From NCBI RefSeq assembly GCF_020740795.1, contig NC_067285.1, forward strand, positions 77,538,342 to 77,602,341: DNA of 64,000 nucleotides, given 5' to 3'. The position numbers and the translations under genes are program-made. Below, in pieces: positions 1 to 12,260 of the stretch (the stretch's first letter is position 1; every line of letters starts with the position of its first letter). This DNA is from Apus apus. Taxonomy: Eukaryota; Chordata; Aves; Apodiformes; Apodidae. The notes beneath the pieces are model-generated. The model saw only the letters and a program-made list of their open reading frames with translations. It made no database searches and had not been told where the DNA came from.

Positions 1-361
1 CCTCTCATTTCTGTACTGTAGTTCTCCTGCTAGTTTATAGTTATTACTTGCTTTAGAGTCAAGCTGTAATTACACAGATGTAATGGTACTTCCAATGCTT
101 GTTTTGATAACTTTTTTTTTTCCCCTGAAATTTTTCTGGACTTTTTACTTAGGAAATTAGGGTACAATCTGCTATATTTGGTTCATGGTTCTTAATAAAA
201 TAGTTTCTGTTTACCTGTTAAAGCAATGCAGCTTTCCTTTTTTTTTTTTTTTTAAGCTTCTAGATCAAGCTTTTCAACTTTAATGTAGTTGATTTAAATC
301 TGAATATTCAGTTTCTGCATATAAGGTGGTTATTTAATTTCCTTGCATTCTTCTTTTATAG
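1..361 (+). other. SAP30: SAP30 last intron (3' part)
   Basis: This is the intron upstream of the terminal SAP30 exon; its 5' end is outside the window. It is AT-rich, with a T-run near 240-254. A pyrimidine-rich stretch leads into the acceptor, and the AG is at 360-361. No coding sequence is seen in it. Confidence 0.8.
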
Positions 362-484
362 ATAATTGGCTGCCATTTTAGGACAATTCCAGTGAATGAG
401 AAGGACACCTTAACATATTTCATCTACTCGGTGAAGAACGACAAGAACAAACCAGATCTGAAGATGGATAGTGGGGTTCATTAG
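362..484 (+). CDS. SAP30: SAP30, terminal coding exon (C-terminal 40 residues)
   Basis: SAP30 is a nuclear subunit of the SIN3-HDAC1/2 histone deacetylase co-repressor complex. Its C-terminal half binds the PAH3 region of SIN3 and helps tether the complex to DNA-bound repressors. The exon begins right after an AG at 360-361, in phase 0. It encodes 40 residues starting IIGCHFRTIPVNEKD, passing through TYFIYSVKNDKNK, and ending DLKMDSGVH before TAG. I recognise this as the end of vertebrate SAP30 (about 220 residues in mammals), and it differs from the mammalian tail by only a few conservative changes. The first exons lie to the left, outside the window, so this is a partial gene and not a broken one. 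It converges on SCRG1, as in other vertebrates. Confidence 0.95.
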   Translation: MIGCHFRTIPVNEKDTLTYFIYSVKNDKNKPDLKMDSGVH

Positions 485-695
485 ATGGAAAAGGTTGGGA
501 CTGAAACTCAGGCCACAAATGAAAAGACTGAGGGTTTTTGTTGATATGCAGAAGCTTTCTTTCTAACTTTTTCTCCCCAGAGAGTTTGTCTCTGTTTTAT
601 TTTTCATAACCTTGCTGATTTGGTTGAAAACCATCTCTATGAAACAAATTTCCTCAGCAAAAGTATTTTAAATAAATATCACTGATATTGTTGCT
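485..695 (+). other. SAP30: SAP30 3'UTR
   Basis: Non-coding tail between the SAP30 stop codon and the first good poly(A) signal. It is AT-rich. The right edge is set by the expected cleavage position 15-25 bases beyond the AATAAA at 671-676. A longer alternative 3'UTR cannot be excluded. Confidence 0.75.
671..676 (+). terminator. SAP30: SAP30 poly(A) signal
   Basis: A canonical AATAAA lies about 190 bases after the SAP30 stop. It is followed within about 30 bases by a GT-rich stretch (GTGGGTGTGTCTGT, about 699-712), as expected for the downstream element of a cleavage site. Confidence 0.8.
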
Positions 696-1786
696 CAAGT
701 GGGTGTGTCTGTAACTTATTTAGTGAGTTACTTGTACTTAATAGTTAAGTTTTGACTGATGATGTAATATTATTAAAATATTTTTCAATTAAAGTGTGCC
801 AAGGTTATATTTATGAATGTACTTCAAGTTCTCATGATGCTATGCCTTAAAAAAAAAAAGGGCAAAAAAAGCTGTAGCAGACTTGGCAATAGATACTTTT
901 CCTAAGGTAAAAGGCTTTAAATGACAGCTCCAGTTGTTAGCTGGGCAGAAATAGCTATATAATATTTTGATTTTCCCCTTTGGAAACCAAAATTGATGAG
1001 GGGTGTCTGACTGTTTTGTTTTTTTTAACTCATCTTGTCATCTCTGGGATATGTGCTGCTAAGCACCGAGACCTTCCTGCTCCTATATTAAAATGGAGAA
1101 AAAAAAAAAGGCAGCTCTCAAATTTCAAAGCTGTAAGTATCCATGAAAAAACTGCTGTGGCTTAGTGTGCTGAGAGATCCTTCCACTCGGTAAGAAATCC
1201 TTTAGCTGCTGGCTTTTCCATTCATCTGTATGGGCTGTGGCTAAGAAATTAATTGGAGGATGGAAGACAGAGTTTGTGCATGGTCAATATGGTATCTCCT
1301 AATAGTCATACTATACTTTTTCATTGCATGCATTAGCTCAGGGTCTGTTTAAAAAAAAAACAAACAACCAAAACCAAATTGAAACTCATGGTGACATGTG
1401 AGAAAAATATCCAGCAATACTTTTAAATTAATATCTTAGTAAAGTTTGATGTTGAACATGATATTTTAAATGACTTCTTGTCTTGTCATTTAATGGTTTT
1501 GCCAGTCTAAATATGAAGTGTATGGAATATGGTTTCTTTCTCCTTTAAGCTGTGCATGTAGGCTGAAGGAAAGGTGAAGGGAGAAGAGCCCTCATCTTAA
1601 AGCAGAGGAGGACACAGCTCCAGCTTGTTCGGTTAGCATTTGTTGCAGCTCTTAACCTTATCAGATGTTGAAAAGCTTCTTATTTTAGAAAAAATGACAA
1701 AGCATATTTTTATGGTCTAATCTGCTCAGTGTTAATCTCATGAGGTTTTTGAAAACTGCTGCTTTGCTGGTATCGCTTCAACTAGG
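696..1786. other. Intergenic sequence between SAP30 and CR1
   Basis: AT-rich unique sequence with short A- and T-runs (for example 849-860 and 1350-1360). Small open frames here have no recognisable product. No RNA gene or known repeat was identified. Confidence 0.6.
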
Positions 1787-4015
1787 ATTACAGAATCATA
1801 GAATATGCTGAGTTGGAAGGGACGCATCAGGATCATTGAGTCCAACTCCTGTCCCTGTGTAGGGCACCCCAAGATTCACACTGTATGCCTCAGAGCATCA
1901 CCCAAATGCTTCTTGAACTCAGGCAGGCTTGGTGTTATGACCACTTCCCTGGGGAGTTTGTTCCAGTGCTCAACCACCCTCTAGGTGAAACACCTTTTCT
2001 TGATATCTAACCTAAACCTCCCCTGATTCAGCTTCCTGCCATTTCCCCTAGTCCTGTCATTGGTCACAGGAGTAAAGAGATCTGTACCTGCCCCATCTCT
2101 TCACCTTGTGAGGAAGCCATAGAATGCAATGAGGTCACCCCTCAGCTTCCTCTTCTCCAAGCTGAATAATCCAAGTGACCTCAGCTGTTCCTCATAAGTC
2201 ATCCCTTCCAGACCCTTCACCATCCTTGTGACTCTCCCTTCAACACTCTCCAATAGATTTGTGATGCCCAAAATTGCATGCAGTACTCAAGGTGAGGCTG
2301 CACCAGTGCAGAGTAGAGTGGGACAATCACCTCTGTGCTTGAGGCACCGCGGGGCATAGTTGGCCCTCCTGGCTGGCTCATCTTCAGTTTCCCATCAACC
2401 AGGACCCCCAGGTTCCTCTCTGCTGCACTGTTCTCCAGCCACTCATTCCCTGTCCCAGGTGCAGAATCTGGCACTTGCCCTTGTTAAACTTCATGTGTTT
2501 GGTGATTGCCCATCTCTAACTTGTTGAGGTGTCTCTGCAGGGCCTGTCTGCCCTCTAGGGAGTTGACAGATCCTCCCATTTTTGTATCATCAGCAAACTT
2601 GGTTAGAGTTCCTTCGAGTATTGTCTCCAAGTCATTGATGTTGAAGAGGACTGGGCCTAGGATGGAGCCCTGTGGGACCCCACTAGTGACTGGTCATCAG
2701 CCTGATGTTACCCCATTCAGTGTCACTCTTTGTCCAGCCGTATGCTAGACATTTTGTCCAAGGGAATACTGTGAGAGACAGTATCAAAAGCCTTGCTGAA
2801 GTCCAGAAATACTACATCCACTGGCTTTCCTTGATCAAATAGGTGAGTTACCTTGTCATAAAAAGAAATTTAAGTTTGACAAGCATGACTTTCCCTTCAT
2901 GAACCCGTGCTGGCTGTGACCAATGACTGTGTTGTCCCCCAGGTGTTTTTCAATACCTCCTAGAATAATCTTTTCCATAATTTTATCAGGCACTGAAGTT
3001 AGACTAACTAGACTGTAGTTTCCAGGATCCTCCTTCTTATCCTTCTTGAATACTGGAAGAGCATTAGCCAGCTTCCAGTCAACTGGGATCTCGCCAGATT
3101 CCCAGGACTTCCCAAAAATCATAGAGAGAGGCCTATCGATGACATCAGCCAGCTCTTTGAGGTTTCTCAGATGGATCCCATCAGGCCCCATGGACTTGCA
3201 GGGATCTAACTGTAGCAGCAGATCCCGCACAAGTTCAGGGTCAGCTAAGAGTTGATCCTTGTTGCAGTCACGGTCCTTCAGTTATGGGCATTGAGGCTCA
3301 CTTGGTCCGTCACCAGCATTGAAGACAGAGGCAAAGAATGCATGAAATACCTCTGCTTTGTATGTATCTCTGTTGTTGAGGTGACTGTCCTAATCCTGTA
3401 AAGGACCAATGATGTTTCTACAATGCCTTTTGCCATTACTGTATTTGAAAAAACTCTTTTTATTATCCCCCACAGTTCTGGCCCATTTCAACTCCAGTTG
3501 GGCTTTGGCCTCTTGAATTTTCTCCCTACAGTGGTTAGCAGCATCTCTGTATTCTTCCCACATCACCTGACCTAGCTTCACTGGCATACACCTTCCTTTT
3601 TTGCCTAATGTTTAAAGAGTGACCAGCACCCATGAACCCCGGAACCTGCAGAAATATTTTCCCAGGGGACTTGACTCAGCAGCTCCCTAAGCAGCTTGAA
3701 GTCTGCTCTTCTCATGTCCAGTGTTGAAGTTTTGTGAACAGTTTTCCTCTTGTCAACAGATATTTTAAACTCAATCACCTTGTGGTCACTGTGGTCGAGA
3801 TGATCCCCAGTCTCCACTTCACTCATGAGATCCTCTTCGTTGACAAGCAGCAGATCAAGGAGGGCATTCTTCTGAGTTCGCTCCCTTATGACCTGTTCCA
3901 TAAAGCTGTCAGCCAGGTGGCTTAGAAATCTTCTGGCCTGGGTTGTGCTGGCTGTATGTTGGTCCCAGTTGATTTCTGGCAAGTTGAGGTCCCCTGTAAG
4001 GACAAGGGTGGTTGA
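1787..4015 (-). mobile_element. CR1 LINE, 5'-truncated, pol frame decayed
   Basis: A non-LTR retrotransposon of the chicken repeat 1 family, inserted on the minus strand. Its 3' end is at the left: 1791-1806 read as CAGAATCATAGAAT, the complement of the ATTCTATG octamers that end CR1. Reading leftward from 4010, the minus strand encodes the end of the endonuclease domain (GDLNLPEINWDQ, about 3955-3990, then NALLDLL and DHSDHKVIEF). Next come the reverse transcriptase blocks: KSMGPDGIHLRNLKELAD near 3190, then FSKAFDTVSHS near 2800, [15 protein letters not shown] near 2650-2690, and the catalytic FADD at 2586-2597. The C-terminal region follows (2217-2474). Several stops and a gap between the FDTVSHS and GVPQGS blocks show it is dead. 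The 5' part, including ORF1 and the first half of the endonuclease, is missing, as is usual for this family. It lies between the two convergent genes. Confidence 0.93.
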
Positions 4016-6390
4016 CTTGGAAGCTTTGCTTTTTTGACCTGTGATGCTTGTTTAGCACTGAATGATGATAAACCCTAACCTAAAACTGACTGCCTTCCCA
4101 GTAGCTCTCTCCGTTAGTTCTTCCAGTTCTTCTCTCCATTAAAAAAAAAAAATGGTATCTTTTGAGTAGTATTTTAACATACTTCAGGCTTGTTAGAATG
4201 AATGATACAAAATAAGGAGAGAGACAGGAAAATTACCACAGGGTGACAGTTACAGTTGTATCTGATCATTATACTACAAAAATGACCTTAGTACAGGACA
4301 TTCTGTTTTCAATTAGTAGGAAATAACCATATTAATTCATAAAAATATATCCTCTGATCTATTAACTTCAAGTGGATTTTTTTATTATATACTGAATAAA
4401 CACATGCTAAAAATAATGTTAGGAGAATAATAATGTGATTTCTTACACTTGCGCTGTCCTACATATTTCCACAAAAAAGTTCTGCGGTATTTGCCTAAGG
4501 TCAGGGCAGTTAGTGATATCTAGCATGTGGCAGCTGAAATTGGTATTCCTTCAAAGAGACGTTTTAGTGCCCATTTCACTACAGTGACTGTAAGTTTGTT
4601 TGCTAAATATCCTTTGCACATATTCAGATTGTCATCTTCAAAGTACTAGTTAGAGAAGCAGTCAGGGAACCTGCCTGGGGATGGGACATCTGAAGGAGAA
4701 AGACTTTTTCTGAGTGCATGGCAGGAGTGAACGTTCTCACCTAGTCCTGGCAGGACCGGCAGAAGAAGCTTTGAGAGGGAAGGAGAATGGGGAGAGAAAC
4801 AAAAGCAAGTTTATATGGGAAGTCAGTCTTCAAGTAGTAGCCTAGGTGATCCTGTCCATCTGCGTGTGGAAAGTGACAACATTTTTCTCCAGTGGTTTGT
4901 GGATTTTCCTTAGCCAGGAGTGGTGGAAGGAAAGTAACTGAAAATCACCTACTAACTTGACTACCAGATTTGCATCTGCCTTCTTTTTTTTTGCTGCTGC
5001 TGCTTTGGAAAGCTGTGAATGCCAGGCATATGCAACATGATTTGTGTAGAAACTAGATGGCAGAAACAACAGAAGTTACATGCCCTTATTTCTGCTAGAA
5101 GCTTATAGAGGATTCTGCACAAGAGCAGATACCGTATGTTTTCTTAGCACAGCACTGACTTGGGATATTTTGCCTGTGGCTTGTCAGATTTGTGGGGGTT
5201 TTTTATCCTTAATTGATGATTTGGTAAGAAGCCCAAATTACTCAGGAATAATTACACAAACCAGGCTTAAAAATAAAAGCCTGGTGACACAAAGTGTGTG
5301 TTAAACAGTCAGAAGCCTAAGAATTACTTGGCAAAAATAGTACACACAGATTTACTTGAAACATTTATTATTAGCTATGTATAATCACACCCCACACACC
5401 CACTAGCCAACCCTCCTTTACTAACAGAGGAAGAAAAACAGTCATCGTGATATTTCATACTGTACGCGACATAAGTCTGGTAAACCGGTGGTAGCAGTTT
5501 TCATGGTGTAAAGGTGTAAGATTATTAGATGAACAGTAACTACACTTTTGGGGTGGAAAAGACTAAATAATTACTTAAGTACTACACACATACCATATGA
5601 CGAGCTTGATAGCTAAAGAGTTTCTATATGTGTAAGGAAGCAAGCCAGGCTTACTGCCTGTAAGCCTGAGTTGTTCAGGTAGCTTTCCTTAATCTTATGA
5701 AAGGACATACATTTTGGCTGTTTTTCTCTTGTACTGTGATTGGTACTGGCAGGTGTTGAGAAGTGACTGTATCTACAGCCTAGAGCAGGATACCTCTTAA
5801 GAAGATTGCTTCTAATATTTTGAGATACCTCTTTGTCTTCACTTCCTTAGCTATTTCCTTATATGGCTAACTTAAAAATAAAAACCCAGCATTTCAACTT
5901 AGTTTTGGGGTCCTGTATTTCAAACAAAAGCTGCTTATGTGTGGATTTTTATGTTGTCTTAACAGATTTTGCATTAGTCCAATCCTGAATATAGTCTTTC
6001 TGAATATAGATACACACACTGTTGTAACTGTTCTAGTATTTTAAATGTTCAGTGTTAAGACTAAGCAGTTTAAGGTTTCACAGATTGCATAGTTAATACC
6101 GTTGACCAGTTAGACATCATTAAGACCTAAGTGTGCTTTAGTACTGTTAATGGGAGTACTGAATTATTTTTTCCAGTAGAATTTTCAAATATAAATAGTG
6201 AAAGTTTGCCTTTTGTACATGCATGTATTTTAAGATATCTGAATAGAACATGTGAGCCTGTCTGCAGAAGCACCAGGGACTGAGTAGCTTCAGCTTAAAA
6301 CAATGTTAGCTGTGTGAAGGCAATAAAGCAATATAGGAAGCTGCATTTGCACTAGGTTACTATAAGAGTCACATTCTTAACCTTAAGTTT
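4016..6390. other. Intergenic sequence between CR1 and SCRG1 3' end
   Basis: AT-rich unique sequence apart from a worn MIR-like piece at 4440-4560. The short open frames have no recognisable products. The SAP30 and SCRG1 transcripts converge here, but no further termination element is obvious. Confidence 0.55.
4440..4560 (-). repeat. MIR-like SINE relic
   Basis: About 4490-4550 contains TTTGCCTAAGGTCAGGGCAG, then TAGTG and GTGGCAGCTGAAATTGG. This follows the minus-strand pattern of MIR SINEs (cttgcccaaggtcacacagc, then taagtggcagagctgg). It is strongly diverged, so the edges are approximate. Confidence 0.45.
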
Positions 6391-6724
6391 GGAGTTTCTT
6401 TATTAAAACTAGTTGAGAATGTTGTGCTGAGTAACATGAGTTAGGCTTTTTTGCTAGAGGATATGTATTTGGATGCAGTAAGAGCTTGTACACTCTTACA
6501 CCATTAGGGCAGCTACCAAATTTGAAAAGAGAATTTCCTACCTATTTGAGATTCTACAAAGGTATGTATGGAAAGGAAATTTTTCTACAATGTAAATAGA
6601 GACACTGTCTTGTGGTTAGAAAGTGTTTTTTCTTTTTCTTGTGGTGGCTTTGTTTTGCCCCTGGAAAGCATTATTGCGTGACTGGAGAGTGATGTCTGTT
6701 GTCTTCACCAGCAAACGATGTCCA
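6380..6724 (-). other. SCRG1: Probable SCRG1 3'UTR
   Basis: Sequence between the SCRG1 stop codon and the first AATAAA on its strand. The plus-strand open frame starting at 6623 overlaps the last coding exon and is its antisense shadow. The 3' edge is inferred only from the signal. Confidence 0.45.
6399..6404 (-). terminator. SCRG1: Candidate SCRG1 poly(A) signal
   Basis: TTTATT on the plus strand is AATAAA on the SCRG1 strand. It lies about 320 bases beyond the stop and is the first canonical signal met when reading out of the gene. No transcript evidence is available here. Confidence 0.45.
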
Positions 6725-8640
<1,916 letters not shown>

Positions 8641-8830
8641 TCATTTTCCTTTCCTTTCCTGTGAACTTTTGGAGGTTTGAGCCTGAGTGCTGGGGAGCAT
8701 TTTCTCCTAGGAGGTAAATAATATTACAACAGAATTGATATTCATTACTTTCTGTACAGCCTTGGGAATCCTTTCATTGAGAATTGAGGCTTCTGTTGGA
8801 GGCAATTTTGTTGTTTCTTTGGCCTCTCAC

Positions 8831-8862
8831 CTTGAGAAAATTGCTTTGAGCTGGCCGTGTTC
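8831..8862 (-). other. SCRG1: Candidate non-coding first exon of SCRG1
   Basis: On the minus strand, TTTTCTCAAG|GTGAGAGG at 8831/8830 is a near-perfect 5' splice site lying only 264 bases upstream of the exon 2 acceptor. The 5' edge is a guess from a TATA-like element about 25-30 bases further up. An alternative first exon far to the right is equally possible. Confidence 0.3.
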
Positions 8863-8877
8863 TCTCGGTGGTATAAG

Positions 8878-8890
8878 TGAATATATTGAT
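8878..8890 (-). promoter_or_regulatory. SCRG1: TATA-like element upstream of candidate SCRG1 exon 1
   Basis: The minus strand reads CAATATATTCAC here, about 25-30 bases before the proposed start of the candidate first exon. TATA-like strings are common in AT-rich DNA, so this is weak on its own; the spacing to a strong splice donor is what makes it worth listing. Confidence 0.22.
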
Positions 8891-8899
8891 TGCTACCAA

Positions 8900-11190
8900 A
8901 CCAGGGGTGTGTTTCCTTGCCTCCCAGGCCATTTTGCCTGTCAAAACCAGAGTCACTTACACAAAATTATCTTTCCACACCAAAATTGTGCAAAAACTAT
9001 CTCCTGATTGAATCTTCTGTCATGGACCATTCAAGCAACTGAAGCATTAAACAGCAAAGGAGGCTGAAGCTCTCTGCAGTGCTGCTGAGTGCCGCTGTCC
9101 TGGACTGCAGGCTCTGGTATGATGCAGCATTGCTGAGAATTTTTTCGTTTTTAATTTTTTAGTACTGCAGACTGCTTAGCTGAGTCTTGCTACAGGAGGT
9201 CATTATGGTTTAATCAATGCTGCTTTTTGAAAGATGGGATAAATTATCCCTTGCAAAACTCTGCTCTTGGTGAGTAGGCTTTCCACTGTCTGCATCAGCA
9301 CATTCAACTCTAGCTCTGCTATTCTGTGCTGCTTTGCACAGAGACTCACCATGCCACAAAGCTTTGGATAAAACCCTTGAACTTGCATTCACTTTTAAAT
9401 TATCATTTTGAACAATGCTTAAACCTGGACTTTATTGATGTTAGGAGAGAGAGTGGATTTTTTACCTTTTCTCGTGCATGAACGAAAGGAGTCTGGCACC
9501 TTACTGAATTTAAATAGGAATTCTGCTCTGAAAACTGGCCTAAAGCAATGGCCAGCTCTGCCCAGTAAACACTCCCCAAGTGCTCCTCACTGTACTTATG
9601 TTAGCCTCAAGAAAGACTTTGTTGCCATTTGTCCTGTTGGTGCTTCAGAGTCAATCCTGCAACCCCAATGGCACGTCATTGTGGGCTGGTTCTAGTCTTT
9701 ATCGTAGGGCTGTAGAATAGAGGGCTCGAGACTAACCCAAAAATAACTAGGCATAAGGCAAAGGCCAAGTTAAGATGGCACAGCAATTATCTAGATAAGA
9801 AAAAAAAAAAGTCATGCCAGCTATAGAAGTCAGTTAATAGATTTCCACGTGTTATTTTGTAAAACTCTTAAGGTCACCCTTGAAAAACAAACAATAAGCT
9901 ATTAAATGAATACATTTACTGTATTTTGTAGTAATTTTTCCTGGGTAGTTACATCACCACCATAGCTACCTTGCTGATCTTTCATTTCTCCGGACAATGA
10001 ATGACATCAGAGACGGTGAGAAATTCTAGGAATCTGGATTAATATTAGGGATAAAATGCCACACCTTGATGCTCTTTGGTTATATTTTTCTGTAAGATTT
10101 TGTGCAAACTTTTTTTTTTGAACACTAGAAGCCAAGATAGGAGAAAGTGGCCAATATATTAAAGAACATGACTGAAGTGAAAATAAACTCTTCTATATTT
10201 TTTAACTTCTGTTGTAGAAGAAAAATCCATTGAATTATTTCTTTTAGTTTCAATGAACTTGTATGTGAACTTTTGAGTAGGAGACTCCTATGAACTACTA
10301 GTAATGGAGCCTTGGGATCTATTTTTTAATTACCTTTGAGTGCAGTATTTAATAACACACTGTCTTTATTAGTTTTAGACCTCAAAACTACTTTTCAAAT
10401 AAAGTAAACATTGTTCTAACTTTGCCTGCTGTTGGTTTTTAGACTTGAGTAAAGAATCCGTATTATTATAATAATGGTTTTATTTTGTAGGGAGTATAAA
10501 CACTGCAGTTATGAGGGTTCTGCTCAGGGAAGTCTAAAACTTAAAAAGAACAAGTTTGTTTATACTATAACTTGATAAATGACACTGTCAAGGATCTTCT
10601 GTTCAAATAATTGAGCTTAATTATTTAAGTATTTAATAGAATAAAATTTCTATGAAGAGAAATTTAGGAAGAAGGGGGTTTATGCCTTTGTTCTCTGTGA
10701 TTGGATTATTCTGTGAGTTTTTCCCTTGAGGGTGAGACGTTCATCATATCTTGCTCTTGTGTACATTTATTTTTTTTTTTAATGCCTAGTAATTTGGATG
10801 ATCTTTCCCTACCTGGGGTTCAGCCAGAGTGCTCATTTTAATCTGTTGCCAGTTGCCTGTCTGCTCAAAATTTGTAGGAACTCATTCTGTCCTGAAAACA
10901 AGCAGATTTTCTATAGGCTGTTAAATTGCTGGATTCAAAAATCACAACCTACAGTTTAAGGTAACTCATTACTTGCTTTGGAATAGAGCAGGGTATTGCT
11001 ATAGTGCATTGTCAAGAGAGTTGATATGGATAACTGCTGAAATCAGTAGTAGCAAAGTCAATATGCTGGTGAGCTACAGACAGACAGCTTCACTACCACA
11101 TCAGTTATGCATCTTACCTGCCCAGCATTGTTGCTATTCAGGACAAAATATTGTATTTATTTTATTACAATTTAATTTCTGCTTAAATAT
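8900..11190. other. SCRG1 upstream flank, unique AT-rich sequence
   Basis: No gene or recognisable repeat is seen. It has short A/T runs (9801-9812, 10110-10120, 10768-10781). Open frames are short and unconvincing. It could hold SCRG1 regulatory sequence, but nothing specific can be assigned by eye. Confidence 0.5.
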
Positions 11191-11247
11191 TTCCTCTTTC
11201 TCTCTCTCTCTCTCTCTTTTTTTTTTCTTTTTTTTTTTCTTTTTCCC
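11191..11247 (+). repeat. (CT)n and T-rich pyrimidine tract
   Basis: An uninterrupted pyrimidine run: about ten CT units, then T-blocks separated by single C. It ends in CCCAG, so it resembles a long 3' splice-site tract, but no exon is recognised after it. Confidence 0.85.
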
Positions 11248-12170
11248 AGATAGCAACTGAAAATAAGCTTTTAGTCAAAAGACCGTTCTTCAAAAAGGTT
11301 ATTCCTTCCCTATGAGAGAGTGGTACCTATTTATAGATGAAAGATTGGCAAGGACATGAAGTGTTTCATTAGCTCCCTGAACAGGATCAATGCTTATAAA
11401 CCCAGCAGGCCTTCCAGATGCAGCATCTTTTTCTGACAAATTGCTGCAACTTCTTTTCCTGAATATGGTTGCACAGATGATGGAATGTCACTGATTGCCT
11501 AGGTAAAGAGCAGAGCTAGTATGTGCATATTTATTTCAAAGTACATGTCAAAGACCTTATCTGCTTTTGTATCCCATAGAAACAGCAGAAAGAAATCAGG
11601 GAAATACGAGTCAATTCAATCATTAAGATGACTCAAAGACTAATTGCCAGCAAGCGACTCCTTACATTATTTCGTAAAATCTTCTGGAAAAGTAGCAGTG
11701 TCAGTTGTGTTAAGCCTGACCAAGTTCCTCTATCAAGATTATATAGTTGCAAATCCTAGCAGGAGTAAAGCCATCTAAAAATACTGAAGGCAAGCTCTCT
11801 GCATTTGTGTAAGTTCTTTTCAATCAATTTTGCTTTAGTTACACAATGACAAAATAACCAAAGTTTGAGACCAAGTGCAGCTGGGAATACAAGTACTTTG
11901 AAATAATTTGAAGTTGTGTGCAGAGGAAGACGATTAGTTTGGGAATATGCACGGGGGGAGTTAGGAATCTGCTATCCCTGCTTGTTCAGCTGAGAGCATG
12001 TCAGTTATCCTGCCAGGCCATTTGGCCCCATATAGTTCTTTGGATCTGCTAGATGCAGAGGTAGTCAGGAAAGGCCAAAACAAAAATCCCAAATTTCAGC
12101 TTCCTTGGCCAAGAACAACAGGGTAATGTTTCATGAGAAACAATGCCCCTTAAAGGCCACGTGGTATTAA
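11248..12170. other. Unique intergenic sequence
   Basis: Repeat-free sequence of mixed composition. No open frame with a recognisable product, no RNA gene and no tandem repeat was found. Confidence 0.5.
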
Positions 12171-12260
12171 TATGAGTTCAGGTGTTACAAATGGGGAAAC
12201 TGAGAAACGGCACGAAATCTGTAGTCCAGCTCCTCTAGAGATCCTGCATGTTTGGGAAAA
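12170..12260 (-). repeat. MIR-like SINE relic
   Basis: ACAAATGGGGAAACTGAG at about 12187-12204 is the typical minus-strand MIR block (acagatgaggaaactgag). It is followed by degraded sequence ending GTAGTCCAGCTC. Very old, with approximate edges. Confidence 0.45.
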
